From Candidatus Woesebacteria bacterium (lineage in GTDB: Bacteria > Patescibacteriota > Microgenomatia > UBA1400 > MFAQ01), in NCBI GenBank assembly GCA_020052895.1, contig JAGVOE010000022.1:1-5472 (forward strand): DNA of 5,472 nt, given 5' to 3'. The notes under the pieces were generated by a model. The model saw only the letters and a program-made list of their open reading frames with translations, did not search any database and was not told the origin of the DNA. Positions 1 to 4,490 of this stretch are shown piece by piece. The first letter of the stretch is position 1. Each line of letters starts with the position of its first letter. Position numbers and translations under genes: made by a program.

Positions 1-975
1 CTCTTCCACCTTCTTCTGCCACATCTCTTTATCCGCCACTCGTTTAAGAGATTGAAACAAAACATTGTTTTCATATGTAACCTCCCAACTTTCGGCCTCA
101 GGTTCTGCCTTGGACATATTATTACCCTCCTCCTTAATTTTCCTTTTCCATTCCTCTGCAAGCTCCACCACATCAAATGGGAAGGCTTGTTTCACCTGCG
201 AAATCACATAGTCAAAATTATCCGGTTTGATTCCACTTAATACGTATCTTTTATATGTCTCTACCAAGGTTCCTCCTGAATTCTTTACTCGTTCAATCTT
301 ATCTTCAAGGCTCATTTCTTCAGCCTTTTTTTCATTGTCAAGCCCTTTCTTTTCTGACTTGTCCAAGTGATCCTCTTTGTATTTATCTACTCCATTTTTA
401 TCTATCCCCAAATTTTCTCTCGGTTTGTCTGTGGCACTCTTACCCACTTTCAGCTCTTCTCTCAAATACTGGACCGCTGCCTCTCTGGTGCCCCAACGAG
501 AGCCGTGAGCTCTTTCCTCAAATAACTGATCCAAGGCGCTGCCGATTTTTGTTCTTTGAAGATTTTTTTCCACTGTCATCTCCACCGGGGCATCTTCGTT
601 CCATATTACCTCAGGCAATCTCACTCCGCTTGATCTCAACCTCTCAACAGCTTCCTTATGTTCCTGGGAAAAAACTTTAAGGCTAATCGCCTCTCTTAAA
701 TCTTTTACAATTCCCGGATACCAAACCGGCTTCTGGATGCCCTCTTGATTCTCTTGAACTTCATCCAGTACCTCTGGTTGCCCCACTGGTTCTGGCATCC
801 TTTCTTCCGGAGCCAACACATCCACCAAAGAATTCTTCATATCTTCTGCCAAAAGGGCATCACCTTGTTTTCCTTTTTGTTTCTTTTTATTCCTTCTTTC
901 ATTCTTCAGCACTTCAAGATCTATCCTGTCATTATCAGTATCAAATTCTCTCCACCTAGTTTCATCACCTTTCAT
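1..975 (-). CDS. Unrecognised charged soluble protein, C-terminus beyond window edge
   Basis: I do not recognise this protein. The frame is open for 325 codons from ATG 975-973 to the left edge with no stop, so the 3' end is missing. The start is fixed by a perfect Shine-Dalgarno sequence just upstream. What can be seen: a short N-terminus (1-23), a lysine/arginine-rich patch at 24-38, an acidic low-complexity stretch at 57-82, a helical segment at about 83-176 (includes VWYPGIVKDLREAISLKVF and a GSRWGTREAAVQYLREELK segment), a very charged linker at 178-222, and a second helical block at 223-284 containing SGIKPDNFDYVISQVKQAFP. There is no signal peptide or membrane segment. Coding quality is good: amino-acid use is sensible and Arg is mostly AGA/AGG. 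It is transcribed divergently from the T4SS-like operon, so a functional link is possible but unproven. All plus-strand open frames across this region are shadows of it. Confidence 0.85.
   Translation of the reverse strand, partial: MKGDETRWREFDTDNDRIDLEVLKNERRNKKKQKGKQGDALLAEDMKNSLVDVLAPEERMPEPVGQPEVLDEVQENQEGIQKPVWYPGIVKDLREAISLKVFSQEHKEAVERLRSSGVRLPEVIWNEDAPVEMTVEKNLQRTKIGSALDQLFEERAHGSRWGTREAAVQYLREELKVGKSATDKPRENLGIDKNGVDKYKEDHLDKSEKKGLDNEKKAEEMSLEDKIERVKNSGGTLVETYKRYVLSGIKPDNFDYVISQVKQAFPFDVVELAEEWKRKIKEEGNNMSKAEPEAESWEVTYENNVLFQSLKRVADKEMWQKKVEE
115..135 (-). promoter_or_regulatory. Possible internal translation start with strong SD-like site
   Basis: On the minus strand AAGGAGGAGGG (135-125) is followed 7 nt later by ATG (117-115), which is codon 287 of the minus-strand gene and in frame. 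Spacing and sequence are those of a good ribosome binding site. It could allow a shorter C-terminal product or boost translation of the distal part. The alternative is coincidence: the same bases encode a Lys/Glu/Gly run (KIKEEG), whose codons naturally spell GGAG-like sequence. Confidence 0.35.
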
Positions 976-984
976 ATCACCTCC
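976..984 (-). promoter_or_regulatory. Perfect Shine-Dalgarno sequence of the minus-strand gene
   Basis: Reading the minus strand, GGAGGTGAT lies directly before the ATG at 975-973. It matches the full 9-nt complement of the usual 16S rRNA 3' tail. The core GGAGG is 4 nt from the start codon, which is slightly close but usable. It decides the start: there is no competing in-frame ATG nearby upstream. No plus-strand gene in this window has a comparable site. Confidence 0.8.
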
Positions 985-987
985 ATC

Positions 988-1017
988 TTAGCATTCCGCC
1001 CGATGACACGATATACT
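988..1017 (+). promoter_or_regulatory. Candidate promoter of the PrgI/TraC-like/VirB4 operon
   Basis: A -10-like TATACT (1012-1017, 5 of 6 to consensus) is preceded, with an 18-bp spacer, by TTAGCA (988-993, 4 of 6 to TTGACA). Transcription would begin near 1024 and leave a leader of about 50 nt before the ATG at 1073. The same extended string TATACTTAA recurs directly before virB4. This rests on consensus matching only. Confidence 0.4.
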
Positions 1018-1037
1018 TAAAACAGATATCTTTCGAA
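1010..1037 (-). promoter_or_regulatory. Weak candidate promoter of the minus-strand gene
   Basis: On the minus strand TATATC (1015-1010) is a possible -10, with TTCGAA (1037-1032, 3 of 6 to TTGACA) 16 bp upstream. The start would lie near 1003, giving a short leader that includes the strong SD. The -10 overlaps the plus-strand -10 candidate, so the two promoters could compete. The -35 match is poor. Confidence 0.2.
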
Positions 1038-1069
1038 CCAATAACCAATCACTAAGCACTTCGCACTCA
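1035..1069 (+). repeat. Degenerate heptanucleotide tandem repeat, about 5 units, intergenic
   Basis: From 1035 the sequence can be read as five consecutive 7-bp units: GAACCAA, TAACCAA, TCACTAA, then GCACTTC and GCACTCA. The positions NNACYWA are largely kept, and the last two units drift. It ends 3 bp before the PrgI ATG and so makes up most of the 5' leader. A second array with the same period and phase lies inside the PrgI gene at 1616-1650. Its period and tandem layout resemble the short heptameric repeats known from cyanobacteria, but I cannot name a family. Confidence 0.55.
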
Positions 1070-1072
1070 GCC

Positions 1073-1951
1073 ATGGCCATCCAACAACACCCACTACCTC
1101 AAGACATCAGCGCCTATCGCTTTCGTTTGATCGGCGACATGACCATCAAGCAGTTTGTCTCCCTTGGTGTCGGCATAGTCATGGCCGTCATTTTTTATAG
1201 CTCGCCCCTACCCTTCTTCTTTAAGTACCCCCTCTCTTTCTTGTTCCTTCTTCTCGGTGTCGGCATGGCTTTTGTCCCCATTCAAGGACGGACCTTAGAT
1301 ACTTGGATTATTGCCTTTATCCGCTCAATTTACTCTCCTACTCAGTTTGTCTGGAAACAAACTTCTCTCAAAAACATCAATCTCGATACCGCTGCTCCTA
1401 CAAATGCTGCTAATTTACAAATGGCGCCCGGAGTCTCCAATGCCAAAATGCAAATCAGTACCGGCGTCGTTGCCCCTGTAGTCAACATCGCTCCTCCATC
1501 TACAGAACCAATTTCAACTTCTTCTTTCTCCCCCTTGTCAAAGGGGGACGGGGGGATTTTGCCTCCTGTTATCTCTCCCATCACTCCCCCACCCACCATT
1601 CCGGTTACAAGTCCCGCACCAATAACTAATAACCAACAACCAACAACTCCCCCCACCACCCACCTTCCCATTCCCTACACCCCCACCACCCCCAATACTC
1701 TCGTCGGCTTGACCATAACTCCCGATAGCAAAATTCTAGACGGTGTTCTGGTTGAGATTCAAAGAAACGGCCTCACCACCAGAGCCACCAAAAGCAACAA
1801 GCTAGGTCAGTTTATGTTTGCCCGGCCTCTAGACAATGGCCTCTACCAAATCTTCGCCGAAAAAGAAGGTTTTTTCTTCGACCCTTACTCTCTCGAGCTT
1901 ACTGGCGCCATCGTTCACCCTTTAAAAATCCAAGCCAAAAAGAATGAGTGA
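1073..1951 (+). CDS. prgI: PrgI-family T4SS membrane protein with C-terminal carboxypeptidase-regulatory-like domain
   Basis: Membrane component of a type IV secretion/conjugation-like complex and the usual genomic partner of VirB4 ATPases; the symbol is family-level. The N-terminus (1-95) has the PrgI layout: a VPQ-like 'PLPQDISAYRFRLIGDMTIKQF' type lead-in (about residues 7-28), hydrophobic segments at about 28-44 and 53-70, then a conserved-looking amphipathic stretch QGRTLDTWIIAFIRSIY (71-87). Residues 100-208 form a Pro/Thr/Ser-rich disordered linker. Residues 209-290 resemble a carboxypeptidase-regulatory/Cna-B-type beta sandwich (LDGVLVEIQRNG, GQFMFARPLDNGLYQIFAEKEGF). At 292 aa it is about twice a minimal PrgI. 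The start fits the family N-terminus but has no SD. Its TGA stop overlaps the next ATG by 8 nt (1944-1951), indicating translational coupling. Basic residues flank both hydrophobic segments (R17, R19, K26; R73, R84, K95), suggesting both ends are cytoplasmic. The linker holds two repeat-derived inserts. Confidence 0.85.
   Translation: MAIQQHPLPQDISAYRFRLIGDMTIKQFVSLGVGIVMAVIFYSSPLPFFFKYPLSFLFLLLGVGMAFVPIQGRTLDTWIIAFIRSIYSPTQFVWKQTSLKNINLDTAAPTNAANLQMAPGVSNAKMQISTGVVAPVVNIAPPSTEPISTSSFSPLSKGDGGILPPVISPITPPPTIPVTSPAPITNNQQPTTPPTTHLPIPYTPTTPNTLVGLTITPDSKILDGVLVEIQRNGLTTRATKSNKLGQFMFARPLDNGLYQIFAEKEGFFFDPYSLELTGAIVHPLKIQAKKNE
1530..1560 (+). repeat. Palindromic C/G-rich repeat element embedded in the PrgI linker
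   Basis: CCCCCTT (1530-1536) and AAGGGGG (1541-1547) form a 7-bp inverted repeat around a 4-nt loop, followed by a second G-run (1550-1555) and ATTTT. This C5-TT...AA-G5...G6-ATTT pattern resembles a widely dispersed bacterial repeat that is usually intergenic and is often mistranslated as PPSPFxKGE on one strand and SPLxKGDxGG on the other. Here it is read in frame as residues 153-163 (SPLSKGDGGIL), which breaks an otherwise Pro/Thr/Ser linker. The inverted repeat is seen directly; the family link is from memory. Confidence 0.6.
1616..1650 (+). repeat. Heptanucleotide tandem repeat inside the PrgI linker
   Basis: Five 7-bp units with consensus NAACYAA (for example TAACTAA, TAACCAA, CAACCAA) occupy the linker codons for residues 182-193 (APITNNQQPTTP). 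Since 7 is not a multiple of 3, three units make a 7-codon super-repeat. The first and last units are degenerate. Period, phase and consensus match the array at 1035-1069 just upstream of the same gene. Confidence 0.6.
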
Positions 1952-2591
1952 CAATATAAAATCGTCTACCCAAGAACATCTCGATATCTATACCATTAAG
2001 AATCATCTTGTTTTTCTCAAGGATGGCTCTTGTTCTCTCGTTTTGAGAACCACCGCCATCAATTTCAACCTGCTTTCTGAGGAAGAGCAAGATGCCACCA
2101 TCTATGCCTATGCTGGGCTTCTAAACTCTCTCTCTTTCCCCATTCAAATTCTCATTCGTTCACAGCGAAAGAATATCTCCGACTATATTAGTTTGCTTGA
2201 CAACCGTATCCAAACTACTCCCTCACAAAAAGTCAAAGAAAATCTTCTCTCATATCGTCAGTTTGTTAAATCTCTGGTCAAAGAAAACCGTGTTTTGGAA
2301 AAAAAGTTCTACGTCGTGGTCTCTTTTTCTGCTATTGAGCTGGGGGTTACCAAAGGAACTTTCAACCCTTTTGCCAAAGAACCTCAAAAGCCACCTTTTG
2401 ATCTTAGCTATATCGAAGAAAAGGCTTCCATGGCTCTCTATCCCCGTCGAGACCACATTATTCGTCAGTTCGCTCGCATCGGGCTCAAGGCTAGTCAGCT
2501 TACCACCAGTGAGCTGGTAACTCTTTACTACACTATCTACAACCAAGGCAGTATCTCCTCTACTTCCATAAACCCCACTACCTCCTCCTAA
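1944..2591 (+). CDS. TraC-like / VirB4 N-terminal-domain-like protein
   Basis: Probable accessory subunit of the T4SS motor, cytoplasmic or peripheral to the membrane. It has no Walker motifs, no membrane segment and no signal peptide, so it is not itself an ATPase. The layout resembles the N-terminal domain of VirB4/TraC proteins: a short beta hairpin (22-36), a helix followed by the strand FPIQILIRSQ (65-74), long charged helices (78-118), a strongly hydrophobic strand KKFYVVVSFSA (120-130), a loop with NPF and PP motifs (141-151), and a final helical stretch (159-200) ending in TTSELVTLYYTIYNQ. A Ser/Thr-rich tail closes it. The ATG overlaps the PrgI stop by 8 nt, so translation is probably coupled; the ribosome site is only purine-rich (AAAAAG). 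A 28-bp gap separates it from virB4, which is in another frame, so this is not one gene split by a stop. The TraC label is family-level. Confidence 0.75.
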   Translation: MSDNIKSSTQEHLDIYTIKNHLVFLKDGSCSLVLRTTAINFNLLSEEEQDATIYAYAGLLNSLSFPIQILIRSQRKNISDYISLLDNRIQTTPSQKVKENLLSYRQFVKSLVKENRVLEKKFYVVVSFSAIELGVTKGTFNPFAKEPQKPPFDLSYIEEKASMALYPRRDHIIRQFARIGLKASQLTTSELVTLYYTIYNQGSISSTSINPTTSS

Positions 2592-2607
2592 CGGATATGG
2601 TTTCGGT

Positions 2608-2619
2608 TATACTTAAATT
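2608..2619 (+). promoter_or_regulatory. -10-like TATACT abutting the virB4 start; possible leaderless promoter
   Basis: TATACT (2608-2613) is followed by only 6 nt (TAAATT) before the ATG at 2620. If it acts as a -10 element, transcription would start at or within a base or so of the start codon and give a leaderless mRNA. The 9-mer TATACTTAA is identical to the candidate operon promoter at 1012-1020. No convincing -35 is visible, and no SD precedes this ATG. An AT-rich linker arising by chance is the alternative. Confidence 0.35.
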
Positions 2620-4488
2620 ATGGCTTTTAATCTTTTTTCGTTGGGCAAACACGACGCCAAAACACCAAGCTCTCCCCCTCTAGTAGAATCTCCCTCTGCC
2701 CAAACACTTCCTGTCGCCAAAGAACCGGTTAAATCAAACCAATCAGTCCAAGACATCATCGCTCCTTCCGCTATCGAAGTCGATTTTTCTCATATCAAAA
2801 TCGATGACGTCTACATCCGCACTCTTTTTGTCACCGGCTATCCCCGCTATGTTTCCGCCAACTGGCTCTCTCCTCTCATCAACTTCAATCACTCGCTGGA
2901 TATCTCTATGTTTGTTTATCCCACCGACTCCAAAGACACTCTGGAGGGGCTTCGTCATCGTATCGCCGAAATGGAGGCTGAGATAAACACTGACATCGAA
3001 AGAGGCCGCATTCCTCAAGCCGCCACCGAAGCCGGACTAGAAGACGCCAAAGTCCTTCAATCTCAGCTAGTAAAGGGGGCCGAAAGATTTTTCCAGTTTT
3101 CCTTGTACATTAGTATCTCCGCCGAATCAGAAAAAGAACTCAATACTACCACCGCTCAAGTTCAGTCCATGTTGGCTTCACTCCTCATCATCAGCAAGAC
3201 CTCCTCTCTTTCTATGGAAGAAGCTTTCAAGACCACTCTTCCTTACTGCAAAGATAAGCTCCTGCTTACTCGAAACATGGACACCACCTCTCTGTCCACC
3301 ACCTTCCCCTTCACCTCTTCCGAACTTTCCGACAATCAAGGCGTGCTCTACGGCATCAATGCTCACAACGAATCTCTCGTTATTTTTGACCGCTATTCAC
3401 TAGAGAACGCGAACATGCTTATCCTCGCTACCTCGGGCGCTGGTAAGTCATTTGCCGTCAAGCTCGAAATCCTTCGCTCCCTCATGTTTGACTGTCAAGT
3501 AATTATTCTGGACCCGGAAAACGAGTACGAGATGGTTACCAAATCCGTCGGCGGTAATTACTTGTCCTTTTCCACCAGTTCTGCGAACAAGATCAATCCT
3601 TTTCAAATTGCCCGCCCCCAAGAAAGTACCGAAGACGAGATTGGCTATAAATATCTCTTTCTTATGTCACTCCTCAAGATCATGATCGGCGAGATGAACC
3701 CTATTGAAGAAGCCACTATGAACCGAGCCCTTGTCCTGACCTATCGCCAAAAAGGTATTACTGAAGATCCCGCCACCCACCTTCTTGAGCCGCCGCGCAT
3801 GGAAGACTTGTATCGAGCGCTCATCGGTATGGAGGAAGCTGTTTCCAAAACTCTGGCCGCTCGCCTCGAACGCTATGTCATGGGTGGAGTCAAGGGCATC
3901 TTCGACCAGCAAAGCAATATCGACATCAATGCTCCCGTGACCGTCTTTACCCTCCGAGATACCGCCGACGAAATTCGCCCCATTGTTATGTTTATGATTC
4001 TCGACTTTGTCTGGAATCAAGTTCGCAAGGACCTCCGCAAAAGAATGCTGGTGGTTGACGAAGCTTGGTACCTCATGCGCTACGAAGACTCGGCTAAGAT
4101 TCTTCAAGGTTTTGTCAAGCGGGCCAGAAAATATTACTTTGGTGTCTCCATTATTTCTCAGAATGTCGACGACTTTTTGGGTTCGCCCTATGGTAAGGCC
4201 ATCATTACCAATTCCGCCCTCAAGCTTCTCCTCAAACAATCTCCTGCGGCTATCAATCAAATTGCCGAAGTTTTTTATCTCTCTCAGGGAGAAAAACAAC
4301 TTCTCCTCTCAGCTGGAGTTGGTGAAGGTATCTTCTTCGCCGGCATGAATCATGTCGCTATCAAAATTATCGCTTCTGCCGACGAACACGCTCTGGCCAC
4401 CAGCAAACCAGCTGAAATTCTGGAGCGTAAAAAGCAAGCCGAGCTTCAAGCCGCAGCTGAAACAGCCTCTCAAAACACTACTCCCTAA
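2620..4488 (+). CDS. virB4: VirB4-like type IV secretion system ATPase
   Basis: Cytoplasmic hexamer-forming ATPase that powers assembly and substrate transfer in type IV secretion or conjugation. At 622 aa it is in the range of compact Gram-positive/CPR-type VirB4 proteins. Residues 1-50 are a Pro/Ser-rich disordered tail. Residues 53-215 form the VirB4 N-terminal domain, with strands near 94-101 and 157-168. Residues 240-605 form the RecA-like motor: Walker A ATSGAGKS (270-277, K276); a following VIILDPENEYEMV (294-306) strand and acidic motif typical of VirB4/TraC/HerA-type motors; Walker B LVVDEAW (477-483, D480/E481); and a SIISQNVDD motif (510-518, Q514) matching the sensor-like glutamine motif. 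KQSPAAINQI (539-548) continues the family pattern. All key residues are present, so it is probably active. The C-terminus is an Ala/Glu/Lys helix. No SD is present. It lies 28 bp after the TraC-like gene and 2 bp before the next gene. Confidence 0.93.
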   Translation: MAFNLFSLGKHDAKTPSSPPLVESPSAQTLPVAKEPVKSNQSVQDIIAPSAIEVDFSHIKIDDVYIRTLFVTGYPRYVSANWLSPLINFNHSLDISMFVYPTDSKDTLEGLRHRIAEMEAEINTDIERGRIPQAATEAGLEDAKVLQSQLVKGAERFFQFSLYISISAESEKELNTTTAQVQSMLASLLIISKTSSLSMEEAFKTTLPYCKDKLLLTRNMDTTSLSTTFPFTSSELSDNQGVLYGINAHNESLVIFDRYSLENANMLILATSGAGKSFAVKLEILRSLMFDCQVIILDPENEYEMVTKSVGGNYLSFSTSSANKINPFQIARPQESTEDEIGYKYLFLMSLLKIMIGEMNPIEEATMNRALVLTYRQKGITEDPATHLLEPPRMEDLYRALIGMEEAVSKTLAARLERYVMGGVKGIFDQQSNIDINAPVTVFTLRDTADEIRPIVMFMILDFVWNQVRKDLRKRMLVVDEAWYLMRYEDSAKILQGFVKRARKYYFGVSIISQNVDDFLGSPYGKAIITNSALKLLLKQSPAAINQIAEVFYLSQGEKQLLLSAGVGEGIFFAGMNHVAIKIIASADEHALATSKPAEILERKKQAELQAAAETASQNTTP

Positions 4489-4490
4489 CC

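Noticed and set aside
255..680. 141-codon plus-strand open frame (and smaller ones at 52-240 and 745-1020)
   Set aside because: The minus strand carries an uninterrupted 325-codon frame with a perfect SD and normal protein composition. The plus-strand translations are Phe/Leu/Ser/Pro-rich, as expected of antisense reading of a Lys/Glu-rich gene.
1035..1069. CRISPR array or protein-binding iterons
   Set aside because: The units are only 7 bp, contiguous and degenerate, with no spacers. A recurrence inside coding sequence fits a simple tandem repeat better than a replication or CRISPR element.
1530..1560. The C5/G5 hairpin as an intrinsic terminator
   Set aside because: It lies in the middle of the PrgI coding frame, is followed by another G-run and only four T residues, and the gene continues in frame for 130 codons.
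1342..1671. 109-codon minus-strand open frame opposite the PrgI linker
   Set aside because: It contains the IPPSPFDKGE string, which is the typical spurious translation of the palindromic repeat, and a Gly/Val run antisense to the Pro/Thr linker. It is a shadow frame.
1949..1951. TGA read as glycine (genetic code 25)
   Set aside because: The TGA closes the PrgI gene in a typical ATG/TGA overlap with the next gene, and none of the other long frames contains an in-frame TGA.
3667..4299. 210-codon minus-strand open frame opposite virB4
   Set aside because: It is antisense to the motor domain, whose Walker B and glutamine motifs lie in the plus frame. It has no SD or recognisable domain and is explained by codon bias of the real gene.
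1944..4488. One virB4 gene broken by a frameshift into the TraC-like and VirB4 parts
   Set aside because: The VirB4 part has its own full N-terminal domain and disordered lead-in, the upstream protein ends cleanly in a Ser/Thr tail, and the order PrgI, TraC-like, VirB4 as separate genes is familiar in this type of cluster.
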